From Spirochaetaceae bacterium (GTDB taxonomy: Bacteria; Spirochaetota; Spirochaetia; DSM-27196; SKKC01), in the NCBI GenBank assembly GCA_003552745.1, contig PUOG01000026.1:1-14744 (forward strand): 14,744 nt of DNA. Direction: 5' to 3'. Each line of letters opens with the position of its first letter. The stretch's first letter is position 1. Positions 5,870 through 12,964 of this stretch are shown one piece after another. The notes beneath the pieces were generated by a model that saw only the letters and a list, made by a program, of their open reading frames with translations, made no database searches and was not told the DNA's origin. Position numbers and translations under genes: made by a program.

Positions 5870-6921
5870 CGATCGCGTGGCACTATCATCTCGCGCTCGA
5901 GTTCCCCGAGGAGATCGACGCGCTTCGAAAGGAGCTTCCGGAGTGCCGTATTGCGGTCGCCGGAGACCGGGCGGAGTTCGGCCGAATGCTTCCGGAGGCC
6001 GACGTTGTCGTAAGCGGACCGATGAGCGCCGAGGAGGTGCGTGCGGCGGTTCGGATGAAAGCCCACTTTCTGCCGTACGCGGGCGTAAACTCCCTGCCGC
6101 TCGCCGAGTACTCCGAACGTGGCATTGTCGTCGCGAACAGCCACGGGAATGCGGCGATCGTTGCCGAGCGGGCGGTCACACTCGCACTTGCGGCGGCGGG
6201 GCGGATCGTCGAGTTCCATAACGGGTTGGCCGCCGGCCTCTGGGCACGGCGTGAGGGCCCGGCACAGATCTTCGAGTACTGGCGGTCGCTGCAGGGCGCC
6301 GAATGTGCGGTAATCGGTGCCGGACAGATCGGGAGGCGGATCGCGCAGCTGTTACGCGGCTTCGACATCACGACAGTCGGAGTGCGCCGACGAACCGGCG
6401 GCGAAGCTACGCCGTTTTCGAGGATCGTCGCCGGTGTTTCCGAGGCGATTGAGAGTGCCGATGTCGTCTTTCTCGCCGTCCCCCTGACCGAAGAGACGCA
6501 TGCGCTCATCGATGCGCAGGCGATTTCACGCATGAATAACGCGATACTGGTGAACGTCTCTCGTGGCGAGATCGTCGACGAGCACGCGCTCTATCGATCG
6601 CTCCGCGAGCACGCCGGCGCCGGCGCGGCAGCGAATAGCTCGGCGGCGGGTCCGAACGGCCGCACGCCGCCCCGCCGAAGCCGAGGTGTGGCCGCGGCGG
6701 GAATCGACTGCTGGTGGCGGTATCCGGACTCGTTCACCGACGCGCAGTTGCCTTCGCGTCTTCCGTTCCATCGATTGCCGAACGTGGTTATGTCGCCGCA
6801 CGCCGGGTCGCACACGGTCGAAGGCAAGCGCGGGCAGCTCGCCGAGACACTCGAGAACATACGAGTGTATGCGCGCACCGGCCGCCCGGCCGCCGCGGTC
6901 GATATGCACGTCGGGTACTGA
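5866..6921 (+). CDS. D-isomer-specific 2-hydroxyacid dehydrogenase family protein with internal insert
   Basis: This is a 351-residue protein beginning at GTG 5866, which overlaps the protease stop by 4 bases. The NAD(P)-binding Rossmann motif is VIGAGQIG (149-156). The family signature VNVSRGEIVDE (229-239) carries the catalytic Arg233, and SPHAGSHT (310-317) carries His312. The Glu that normally completes the Arg-Glu-His triad (DVFExEP context) is replaced: the matching stretch reads GIDCWWRYP (279-287). In place of a short link, residues 249-275 form an Ala/Gly/Pro/Arg-rich insert, coded at 6610-6690, that is not usual in the family. The C-terminal end (DMHVGY) looks complete. The substrate is unknown, and I cannot tell whether it is an active dehydrogenase. 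Coupling to the S2P gene suggests balanced synthesis, but no known pathway joins the two. Confidence 0.87.
   Translation: MTIAWHYHLALEFPEEIDALRKELPECRIAVAGDRAEFGRMLPEADVVVSGPMSAEEVRAAVRMKAHFLPYAGVNSLPLAEYSERGIVVANSHGNAAIVAERAVTLALAAAGRIVEFHNGLAAGLWARREGPAQIFEYWRSLQGAECAVIGAGQIGRRIAQLLRGFDITTVGVRRRTGGEATPFSRIVAGVSEAIESADVVFLAVPLTEETHALIDAQAISRMNNAILVNVSRGEIVDEHALYRSLREHAGAGAAANSSAAGPNGRTPPRRSRGVAAAGIDCWWRYPDSFTDAQLPSRLPFHRLPNVVMSPHAGSHTVEGKRGQLAETLENIRVYARTGRPAAAVDMHVGY
6612..6625. repeat. 14-bp perfect GC palindrome at the start of the dehydrogenase insert
   Basis: CGCCGGCGCCGGCG is its own reverse complement and sits at codons 249-254, exactly where the unusual insert begins. A second GC arm pair (CGCCGC near 6667, GCGGCG near 6701) brackets the far end. 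This is visible directly; what it means is open. Confidence 0.7.
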
Positions 6922-7012
6922 GCTACCGCACCAGCGCGTGGATTTCGTCGACCCGAGCTTGCACGGGGGGGGCGCCGCACTCGACGGCCGGCCGCCGCCG
7001 CCGATCGCCTCA
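6922..7012. other. Convergent spacer with no clear terminator
   Basis: This 91-base spacer separates the converging dehydrogenase and Eis-like genes. It contains an eight-G run near 6965-6972 and a GGCCGGCC palindrome, but no stem followed by a T-tract in either direction. No gene is visible in it. Confidence 0.6.
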
Positions 7013-8209
7013 TTAGAAAAACCAGTCGTTGCGCACCACTTTCGACGAAAACCAACCGGTCAGAAGCGAATGGGTCGCGGCATCGACCCGTTCCTCCGGT
7101 GTCCGGCGAAAGCGGAATGCCGGCCTCACCCCGTACAGGAGCGCCGAAAGCTGCTCGATCGAGAGGACCGCATCCGCATCCTCGCCTTCATCCGCGCGCA
7201 CGTTCAACGTGCCGCCCGATGCCTCGAACGAATACACCCCGTTGTTCCACCGACATTGCGCGTCGTCGACACGAATGCGTATCCGGCCCTCCGGCCGTCC
7301 GATCTTCGTACCGTCGAGCGCACCGACGACATCGACGATCCGAACCATCCACGGTTTGCCTCCACGGAGCGTTATCCCTTCGCTTGCATCGGCGAACCAC
7401 CTCCACGCCGGCACATCGGCGCCGACATCGATGTCGATGAGATGGATCTGGTCGCGGTGGCACGCGAGGAACCCCAGCACCGCCTCGTGGGCCCTGTCGT
7501 CGGCCGAATAGAGGCCGGTAACAGCCAGACGCGAGTGCCAACCCTCATGCTTCTTCTTCTCAAGCTGAAAGAGCGCGACATCCTCCCCATCTCTCGAGAG
7601 AATGACCGCCTCGCGGTTGTTCACACGCGACTTCCAGTCACTTTCGCCGATATCCGAGCGAAAGGCGCGCCCGTGGTATTGACCGAGCATCTTCGCTACC
7701 GCGCGGCAATAGCGCTCGCGAACCCGGATCGCCGGCACTCGTGTCGTCTCGTAGTCCGACGGATAGACGTCGCGACCCAACCAGTGGACCAGGCCGTCGA
7801 GAGATGTGGTCAGCCGCACCTCCGGCTGTGCAGAAACGTAACCGTACCGGCCGTAGAAGCTCTCCTTGAACGGCGCGAGCATCGAGACGACCTGGCCGCG
7901 TTCTCGCATCGCCTCGAACGCCGCGAGCATCAACTGCCTGACATGTCCACGCCCGCGGTGTTCGGGAAATGTGGCAACACCCCCGATTCCACCCATCGGG
8001 AGAATACGCCCCCTGACTGCCTGGTCGAGCGGATGGATGAGAAGGGCAGATACCAGAGTCTTGTCTTCGAACGCACCGAGACTGTAGTTGCTGAGACACG
8101 TGGAGCGTTCAGACTCCGTCGGCTCGGCATCCGAGATGGCCCCGAACGCGTATCGCAACAGGGCAACAACATCCGCAGTATCGCCTGTTTTCAGCTCGCG
8201 AATTGTCAT
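7013..8209 (-). CDS. Eis-type GNAT N-acetyltransferase
   Basis: This is a 398-residue cytoplasmic protein, the usual size for the Eis family. That family has an N-terminal GNAT domain, a second degenerate GNAT-like domain and a C-terminal sterol-carrier-protein-like domain (here about 290-390). The acetyl-CoA-binding loop is TFPEHRGRGHVRQL (80-93). The family block ESFYGRYGYV (116-125) includes Tyr124, which matches the general-acid Tyr of the mycobacterial protein. The chain ends ...NDWFF: in Eis the C-terminal Phe carboxylate serves as general base, and this C-terminus is compatible with that. Family members acetylate amines, including aminoglycosides in some species; the physiological substrate here is unknown. 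The start at ATG 8209 has a short-spaced AAGG. A perfect TTGACA lies upstream on this strand (8243-8238), but I see no matching -10. The gene is divergent from the GNAT/hydrolase pair. Confidence 0.9.
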   Translation of the reverse strand: MTIRELKTGDTADVVALLRYAFGAISDAEPTESERSTCLSNYSLGAFEDKTLVSALLIHPLDQAVRGRILPMGGIGGVATFPEHRGRGHVRQLMLAAFEAMRERGQVVSMLAPFKESFYGRYGYVSAQPEVRLTTSLDGLVHWLGRDVYPSDYETTRVPAIRVRERYCRAVAKMLGQYHGRAFRSDIGESDWKSRVNNREAVILSRDGEDVALFQLEKKKHEGWHSRLAVTGLYSADDRAHEAVLGFLACHRDQIHLIDIDVGADVPAWRWFADASEGITLRGGKPWMVRIVDVVGALDGTKIGRPEGRIRIRVDDAQCRWNNGVYSFEASGGTLNVRADEGEDADAVLSIEQLSALLYGVRPAFRFRRTPEERVDAATHSLLTGWFSSKVVRNDWFF

Positions 8210-8275
8210 ATAACCTTGTTGAACGGTGCCGGCGATTTGTCAAGGGAGCGTCTGCCCACGGAGGAGGGAAAAGGT

Positions 8276-8833
8276 ATGGCAGGTACTGAAACGACATATG
8301 ACATCCGCGAGGCCACACCGGATGATGTTCCGGAAATCGCGAGAATACACGTCGACGGCTGGCGTGAAACGTACAGCGGGATCATTCCGGACGACCATCT
8401 CCAATCGCTGACCTACGAGGAGCGAGAGAAGATGTGGAGCCGCGGCATTCCCGCGCACCGGAAGGTAGGGACCCCCATTCTGGTCGCCGAGGAGGACGAC
8501 GGCATGATCGTCGGCTTTGCCGTTGCCGGGCGATCGAACTCCTCGCTCGACGGATACGACGGCGAGCTCTTTGCCATTTACGTGCATTGCGATCGAAAGG
8601 GCAGAGGCATCGGCAAATTACTCATGGGCGAGTCGGCCGCACGATTGCTTTCGGTCGGGTTCACTTCGATGATGCTCTGGGTGTTGCGGGATAACCCGAC
8701 GGCCGGCTTCTACGAACACCTTGGAGCGCACCGCATTACGAGCCGAACCGTGGAAATCGGCAAGAAGCAGCTGCCGGAAGTCGCTTTCGGATGGAAGAAC
8801 CTTCGCACCCTCGTCGACCGGCTGAAGCGGTAG
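8276..8833 (+). CDS. GNAT-family N-acetyltransferase
   Basis: This is a 185-residue single-domain GNAT protein. I chose ATG 8276 because a strong Shine-Dalgarno (GGAGGAGGG, 8260-8268) lies 7 bases upstream and the protein then starts normally (MAGTETTYDIREATPDDVPE). The frame stays open far upstream only because it lies opposite the Eis-like gene. Early residues IREATPDDVPEIARIHVDGW and YSGIIPDDHL match the common bacterial acetyltransferase type. The acetyl-CoA loop is CDRKGRGIGKLL (105-116), followed by LWVLRDNPTAGFYEHLG (134-150), the usual beta-5/alpha-4 signature with Asn140 and Tyr146. The substrate cannot be deduced. Its TAG stop is directly followed by the ATG of the lipoprotein hydrolase gene, so the two form one transcriptional unit. 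Confidence 0.92.
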   Translation: MAGTETTYDIREATPDDVPEIARIHVDGWRETYSGIIPDDHLQSLTYEEREKMWSRGIPAHRKVGTPILVAEEDDGMIVGFAVAGRSNSSLDGYDGELFAIYVHCDRKGRGIGKLLMGESAARLLSVGFTSMMLWVLRDNPTAGFYEHLGAHRITSRTVEIGKKQLPEVAFGWKNLRTLVDRLKR

Positions 8834-10009
8834 ATGAAATGGGCACCGCTCCTCGTCGGCGTTCTGTTCGTCTCGTGCGCCGGTCTTTACGGGCGGGACG
8901 TCGTGAGCGGCGATAAGCACCCGTTCGCCGAGGCGATAGAGCGCGCAGACGACTCGGATTTCGATGGTGATGTTGCCACCCGCCTCGCCGCCATGCTTCC
9001 GCCGATCGATGCACCGATCGAGATACGCGGGCCGCTGTGGGACGCGCCCGGGGCGCCGGCAGTGGAACCGGCGCCCCGGGCGGATCGGCCGCACGACGAC
9101 CGGACCGATGACCGGCCTTTGAGCGTTCGCCGGGCGCTCGCCCTCTCGTATCTCCGCCACTACCGCCTCGGCGAGGAGGCGGAGGTGCGTCGCCTCGGGC
9201 GGATTTCCGACTCGCTCGGCGAAACCGCGGTCTTCGTATTCGAGTCTCCGGGCGCCGACCGGCCGGCGGTGCTCTATCTCCACGGCTATCTCGACCACAG
9301 CGCGATGAGCCGCTATCCGATCGGTGAGCTGCTTCGCCGCGGCTATACCGTTATCGCCGTCGACCTGCCCGGGCACGGTCTCTCCTCCGGTGAGCGCGGA
9401 GCGATCGACGACTTCTCGCGGTACGCGCAGGTGATCGAGGCGGTCGTCGGCGCAGTCCGTCGCGGCGAGATCGCCGGGGTCGCCGCCGACGCGCCGCTAT
9501 CGGCGATCGGACACAGCACGGGCGCCGCGGCGATCATCGAGCACGGTGAGCGCTACGGGTCGGTCTTCGACAGTATCGTTCTCGTAGCGCCGCTGGTTCG
9601 CCTCTACGCGTTTCCGCTTGCGCGGATGGGAGTTCGGGTCGCATCGGCGATCATCGACGCCCTGCCCCGGCGCATCTCCGGCAGCAGCTCGAATGAGCAC
9701 TACGTCGAGTTCGCCCGGGAGCACGACCCGCTCGGTATCTACGAGGCTCCGCTCGACTGGGCGGAAGCGTATCTGGAGTGGGAGAAGCGACGGCGAGAGC
9801 TTCGACCGCGGAGCACACCGACGCTTCTCCTGCAGGCCGGCCGCGACAGCGTTGTCGATGCCGAATACAATACCGAGTTTCTCCGGCGTTTCTTCTCTGA
9901 CCTCCAAGTCATCGAGTACCCGGACGCCAGGCATTCGCTCTTCACTGAGCCGGAGCACCTGCGCGACGGGATCTACGATCGGATCGACGACTTCCTCCAC
10001 GGCCGGTAG
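8834..10009 (+). CDS. Probable lipoprotein alpha/beta hydrolase (serine esterase/lysophospholipase-like)
   Basis: This is a 391-residue protein. The N-terminus MKWAPLLVGVLFVSC has a hydrophobic core ending at Cys15 in a relaxed lipobox (F-V-S-C), so I predict a membrane-anchored exported lipoprotein. A variable, charged linker (about 30-105) precedes the hydrolase fold. Residues LYLHGYLDHS (147-156) form the oxyanion region, and VDLPGHGLSSGERGAIDDFSRY (176-197) is typical of the Hydrolase_4/monoglyceride-lipase group. The catalytic triad is Ser228 in GHSTG, Asp338 in GRDSVVD and His367 in DARHSLF. The expected reaction is cleavage of ester bonds in lipids or small esters at the cell envelope; the substrate is unknown. 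The ATG abuts the stop of the GNAT gene, implying coupled translation. The linker codons contain a perfect 15-bp inverted repeat. The stop is 7 bases from that of the converging copA gene. Confidence 0.9.
   Translation: MKWAPLLVGVLFVSCAGLYGRDVVSGDKHPFAEAIERADDSDFDGDVATRLAAMLPPIDAPIEIRGPLWDAPGAPAVEPAPRADRPHDDRTDDRPLSVRRALALSYLRHYRLGEEAEVRRLGRISDSLGETAVFVFESPGADRPAVLYLHGYLDHSAMSRYPIGELLRRGYTVIAVDLPGHGLSSGERGAIDDFSRYAQVIEAVVGAVRRGEIAGVAADAPLSAIGHSTGAAAIIEHGERYGSVFDSIVLVAPLVRLYAFPLARMGVRVASAIIDALPRRISGSSSNEHYVEFAREHDPLGIYEAPLDWAEAYLEWEKRRRELRPRSTPTLLLQAGRDSVVDAEYNTEFLRRFFSDLQVIEYPDARHSLFTEPEHLRDGIYDRIDDFLHGR
9045..9082. repeat. Perfect 15-bp all-GC inverted repeat inside the hydrolase gene
   Basis: CGCCCGGGGCGCCGG (9045-9059) and its exact reverse complement (9068-9082) flank an 8-base loop, CAGTGGAA. 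Every stem position is G or C and there is no mismatch. It encodes residues about 71-83 (APGAPAVEPAPRA) in the poorly conserved linker before the hydrolase fold. There is no T-tract after either arm, so it is not an ordinary terminator. Confidence 0.95.
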
Positions 10010-10027
10010 CGCCGCATCAACCGGCGC
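10009..10027. terminator. Short GC hairpin spanning the converging stop codons
   Basis: GCGCCG (10009-10014) pairs with CGGCGC (10022-10027) over a 7-base loop. It begins at the last base of the hydrolase stop, and the copA stop codon lies in the loop. There is no T-tract on either side, so it would be a weak or atypical bidirectional terminator, if it is one at all. Confidence 0.3.
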
Positions 10028-12326
10028 GCACGGCGCCCGCACGGGCGTACTCGGGCTCGATCGGACGCCTACGCAGCCTGAGACTGTTGTAGACGACGTT
10101 CAGGCTCGACACGCTCATCGCCGCCGCACCGATCATCGGATGCAGCAATCCGAACATGGCGACAGGAATCGCCACCGCGTTGTACGCCCACGCCCAGAAG
10201 TAGTTCTGCTTGATCTTGGTGAAGATCGCCGCACTCAGGCGAACAGCGGAGACGAGGGCGGTCAGATCGCCACGCACGAGCGTGACGTCGGCCGCCTCGA
10301 TCGCGATGTCGGTGCCGGTGCCGATAGCAACACCGACGTTCGCCTGTTTGAGCGCCGGCGCGTCGTTAATGCCGTCGCCGACCATCGCAACGGTGCCGTA
10401 CTCCTCCTGGAGACGCCGTACTTCGTCCACCTTGCCGTCGGGCAGGACTCCGGCAACGACCCGGGTCACCCCGACCCGTCGCGCAATCGCGTTTGCGGTT
10501 CGCTCGTTGTCACCGGTGATCATGATCGTCGCGATTCCCGCCTCATTCAGGTATTCGATCGCACGGACCGAGTCGTCCTTCAGAGGATCGGCGACCGCGA
10601 TGACGCCGAGCAGCCGATCGTCGACCGCCACCAGCATAGCCGTCTTCGCCTCGTTCTCGAGCGACGCGAGTGTCTGATCGAGCGGCGAGACATCGAGGCC
10701 CGCCTCCTGCATGAACACCCGGTTGCCGACGCGTACGAAGGAGTTCGCAACATCGCCGCCGACACCGCGGCCGGTGGTGCTCTCGAAGCGGTCGACCGGA
10801 TCGAGATCGATCCCTCGCGCCCGTGCCGCCTCGACGATCGCCTGCGCAAGCGGATGCTCGCTGCCGTTCTCCAGTCCTGCGGCCGGTCGCAGCAGTTCAT
10901 CCTCTCCGACTCCTTCGGCCGGCACGAGATCGGTGACGGCGGGTCGGCCGGCTGTTATCGTGCCGGTCTTGTCGAATGCGATAGCCCGCACCTCCTTGAG
11001 CGTCTGCACCGCCTCGCCGTTTCGGATCAGAATGCCCTTCTCGGCGCCGACGCCGCTTCCGACCATGAGCGCGGTCGGGGTTCCGAGCCCGAGTGCGCAC
11101 GGACACGCGATGACGAACACCGCCGTCGCGGTTACGAATGCCAGCACAAGCGGGGTGAGGTCGGGATTAACCCACGGCAGAAAACTCGCGCCCCACTCCA
11201 TGATTCCGCGGTGGAACTCGGGAAAGAGCAGAAAGCTCGTAAAGGTCAGCACCGCGATCGCCATGACCGCCGGCACGAAATAGCCGGTAATCCGGTCCGC
11301 GAACTCCTGGATCGGCACCTTCGTCCCTTGCGCCTCTTCCACCATCCGAATGACCTGGCTGAGGAAGGTATCGGCGCCGACCTTCGTGACCTGCACCTGC
11401 ATCGGCCCGGTCTTGTTGATCGTCGCACCGATGAGCTCATCACCCTCGCCTTTCTCGATCGGCACCGATTCTCCGGTAGCCATCGACTCGTCGACAAGAC
11501 TCGAACCGCTTATCACCGTACCGTCGGTCGGAATCTTCTCGCCCGGTCGGACGACCATGACGTCCCCGACGGCAAGCTGTTTCACCGGTACCTCTCGCTC
11601 TTCACCGTCGACAAGCACCCGGGCGGTTTTTGCACCCATCTGCACGAGTCTGCGAATCGCATCGCTCGCGCGCCCCTTCGCTCGTACCTCGAGATACTTC
11701 CCGATGAGGTGAAAGGTCATGATGGTTGTCGCCATCTCGATAAAGGTCTGCACCGGGAGAAAGAATCCGGCGAGGCCGACGAGAAACGGCGGGAAGGAGC
11801 CGAGACTGACCAATACGTCCATGTTCGGACGACCGGCGAGCAGTGACTTGACCGCGGCCCGATGAACGTGCCGACCGGCACCGAAGACTACAGGCGCGCC
11901 GAGAACGGCGGTAATGGCGAGATAGCCGGGGATCGGCACGACGAACATATGCACGACCATAAGGGCCATGACGATAGCCGCAAGCGTGGCGGAGACAGCG
12001 AGACGTTTCCACGCCGTCCGTACCGCTCGTTCCTCCTCGGTCTCCTCCCCTTCGGCTGTCTCATCATCGCCCACAACCAGCTCATAGCCGATCTGTTGTA
12101 TACGCTCGGCCATGGCGTCTTCGTTTACCCTATCGGGGTGGTAGTAGACCGAGACCTTCTCGGTGGCAAAGTTGACCTGCGCCTGCTCGACTCCCTCGAG
12201 CGAACCGAGCATGCTTTCGACACTCGCGGCACAACTCGCACAGCTCATCCCGCGCACCGGGTAGAGGCGGTGCGCAATTCCGTTGGTTGTCTGCTTGTCC
12301 GTCACATTATCCGTCACACTACTCAT
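10017..12326 (-). CDS. copA: Cu(+)-exporting P1B-type ATPase
   Basis: This is a 769-residue membrane pump that exports Cu(+) from the cytoplasm with ATP. One N-terminal heavy-metal-binding domain carries GMSCASC (26-32). Eight membrane segments are expected: two pairs before the actuator domain (TGES at 284-287) and the rest after it. The intramembrane site is CPC (408-410). The phosphorylation site is DKTGT (Asp452), the nucleotide-domain His-Pro is SEHPLAQ (491-492), and the hinge is GDGINDAP (650-657). The last helices hold YN (715-716) and MSVSS (737-741). CPC plus YN plus MSxSS is the Cu(+) signature, distinguishing it from Zn/Cd or Co pumps. The start at ATG 12326 follows an AAGGAG 9 bases upstream. 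It lies 23 bases after csoR and should be induced by copper through that repressor. No separate copper chaperone gene is visible. Confidence 0.97.
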   Translation of the reverse strand: MSSVTDNVTDKQTTNGIAHRLYPVRGMSCASCAASVESMLGSLEGVEQAQVNFATEKVSVYYHPDRVNEDAMAERIQQIGYELVVGDDETAEGEETEEERAVRTAWKRLAVSATLAAIVMALMVVHMFVVPIPGYLAITAVLGAPVVFGAGRHVHRAAVKSLLAGRPNMDVLVSLGSFPPFLVGLAGFFLPVQTFIEMATTIMTFHLIGKYLEVRAKGRASDAIRRLVQMGAKTARVLVDGEEREVPVKQLAVGDVMVVRPGEKIPTDGTVISGSSLVDESMATGESVPIEKGEGDELIGATINKTGPMQVQVTKVGADTFLSQVIRMVEEAQGTKVPIQEFADRITGYFVPAVMAIAVLTFTSFLLFPEFHRGIMEWGASFLPWVNPDLTPLVLAFVTATAVFVIACPCALGLGTPTALMVGSGVGAEKGILIRNGEAVQTLKEVRAIAFDKTGTITAGRPAVTDLVPAEGVGEDELLRPAAGLENGSEHPLAQAIVEAARARGIDLDPVDRFESTTGRGVGGDVANSFVRVGNRVFMQEAGLDVSPLDQTLASLENEAKTAMLVAVDDRLLGVIAVADPLKDDSVRAIEYLNEAGIATIMITGDNERTANAIARRVGVTRVVAGVLPDGKVDEVRRLQEEYGTVAMVGDGINDAPALKQANVGVAIGTGTDIAIEAADVTLVRGDLTALVSAVRLSAAIFTKIKQNYFWAWAYNAVAIPVAMFGLLHPMIGAAAMSVSSLNVVYNSLRLRRRPIEPEYARAGAVRAG

Positions 12327-12349
12327 ATGCTTGAACTCCTTCTCACCGC

Positions 12350-12634
12350 TCAGCCGTTCTTCCGGATACCGCCGAGGACCGTCATGACCTCGTCGATCTT
12401 CGCGTCGCGTTCGCGCTCATCCCCGCTCGCCATCGCCTCTCTGACACAGGTGTGGAGATGATTTTCCATGACCTGGTCCTCGACCTTGCGCATCGCGGCC
12501 ATAATGCTGCGCGTCTGCGCGAGGATATCCATGCAGTAGCGGTCCTCTTCTATCATTCGGGTTACGCCCCGGACCTGCCCCTCAATGCGCTTCAACCGAT
12601 CGATCGTTTTCGCTTTGAGCGTTTCATCCATCAT
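12350..12634 (-). CDS. csoR: CsoR-type copper-sensing transcriptional repressor
   Basis: This is a 94-residue all-helical repressor of the CsoR/RcnR family. The core begins DETLKAKTIDRLKRIEGQVRG, a hallmark stretch. The Cu(+) ligands are present with the right spacing: Cys34, then His59 (25 residues later) and Cys63 (4 later) in HLHTC. This Cys-His-Cys pattern is typical of copper sensors rather than nickel/cobalt or formaldehyde sensors. I take ATG 12634, or ATG 12631 immediately after it, as the start. A longer reading from TTG 12694 is rejected because that codon lies in the -35 box of the promoter. The upstream GGGGG may double as a poor ribosome site and part of the operator. Binding of Cu(+) should release DNA and allow csoR-copA transcription, giving autoregulation. 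Confidence 0.94.
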   Translation of the reverse strand: MMDETLKAKTIDRLKRIEGQVRGVTRMIEEDRYCMDILAQTRSIMAAMRKVEDQVMENHLHTCVREAMASGDERERDAKIDEVMTVLGGIRKNG

Positions 12635-12639
12635 ACTAC

Positions 12640-12658
12640 TATACCCCCGTACCCTATG
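12640..12658 (-). promoter_or_regulatory. Putative CsoR operator
   Basis: Just downstream of the -10 box the minus strand reads GCATAGGGTACGGGGGTAT, a G-tract element flanked by A/T-rich sequence. CsoR operators are known to be G/C-tract sequences overlapping promoters of copper genes. Its position over the predicted start of transcription fits repression by steric block. It is not a clean palindrome, so the exact boundaries are uncertain. Confidence 0.45.
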
Positions 12659-12665
12659 CAAAACC

Positions 12666-12694
12666 AAAATAGTGTTGATTGCGTAATAAGTCAA
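12666..12694 (-). promoter_or_regulatory. csoR-copA promoter
   Basis: On the minus strand there is TTGACT (12694-12689), a 17-base spacer, then TATTTT (12671-12666): five and four matches to the sigma-70 boxes at ideal spacing. Transcription would start near 12659, about 25 bases before the csoR ATG. Confidence 0.6.
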
Positions 12695-12731
12695 GCACCA
12701 GGCGAATCACGAGTCAAACTGAAATTACGGT

Positions 12732-12771
12732 AAAAGGGCCCGTCGCGCGTCGCTGGCTCACGGACGGGCCC
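12732..12771 (-). terminator. Rho-independent-type terminator pointing toward csoR
   Basis: GGGCCCGTC (12736-12744) and GACGGGCCC (12763-12771) form a perfect 9-bp stem over 18 bases. On the minus strand the second arm is followed by TTTTA (12735-12731). It would stop leftward transcription just before the csoR promoter. The long loop and short T-run make it moderate rather than strong. Confidence 0.5.
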
Positions 12772-12846
12772 GAAGATCCCCAAGGACGGAGTTCGGTTGT
12801 ACGATCCCTGATTGTGGAAGAACTTGCGGTGAAAGGCGGAGATCGA
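12732..12846 (-). ncRNA. Candidate small RNA (about 115 nt)
   Basis: A minus-strand extended -10 element, TGATATACT (TATACT at 12858-12853), has no clear -35 box but lies upstream of the terminator at 12771-12732. Transcription from about 12846 would yield an RNA of roughly 115 bases. It could also fold CCGAA against TTCGG before the terminal stem. This is inference from promoter-like and terminator-like signals only; it matches no RNA family I know. Confidence 0.2.
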
Positions 12847-12936
12847 GAGAAAAGTATATCACATTCGACAGGAAAAGAACGCTGTTCGGCGCGGAATTTT
12901 CGAAAAAAGACTGGTGCCCGCCCGCGATCTCGACCG

Positions 12937-12964
12937 TTGTCACCTTCGCATGATAGCGTACGAT
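12937..12964 (+). promoter_or_regulatory. Probable promoter of the transketolase gene
   Basis: TTGTCA (12937-12942), a 16-base spacer and TACGAT (12959-12964) give five and four consensus matches. The predicted start near 12971 leaves a leader of about 36 bases that includes the ribosome site AGGAG (12994-12998). Confidence 0.4.

Noticed and set aside
8210..8243. TTGACA as a promoter for the Eis-like gene
   Set aside because: The hexamer is perfect, but the sequence 16-18 bases downstream (AACAAG region) is not a -10 box. TTATAT lies 24 bases away, which is too far.
6563..8833. Very long plus-strand open frame (756 codons) ending with the GNAT gene
   Set aside because: Only the last 185 codons make a recognisable protein with its own strong ribosome site at 8260-8268. 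The rest lies opposite the Eis-like gene and in another frame of the dehydrogenase, and has no domain character.
9618..11846. 742-codon plus-strand open frame opposite copA
   Set aside because: It lies antisense to a gene with every P1B-ATPase motif. Its translation is rich in Arg, His and Asp with no domain, as expected of a shadow in GC-rich DNA.
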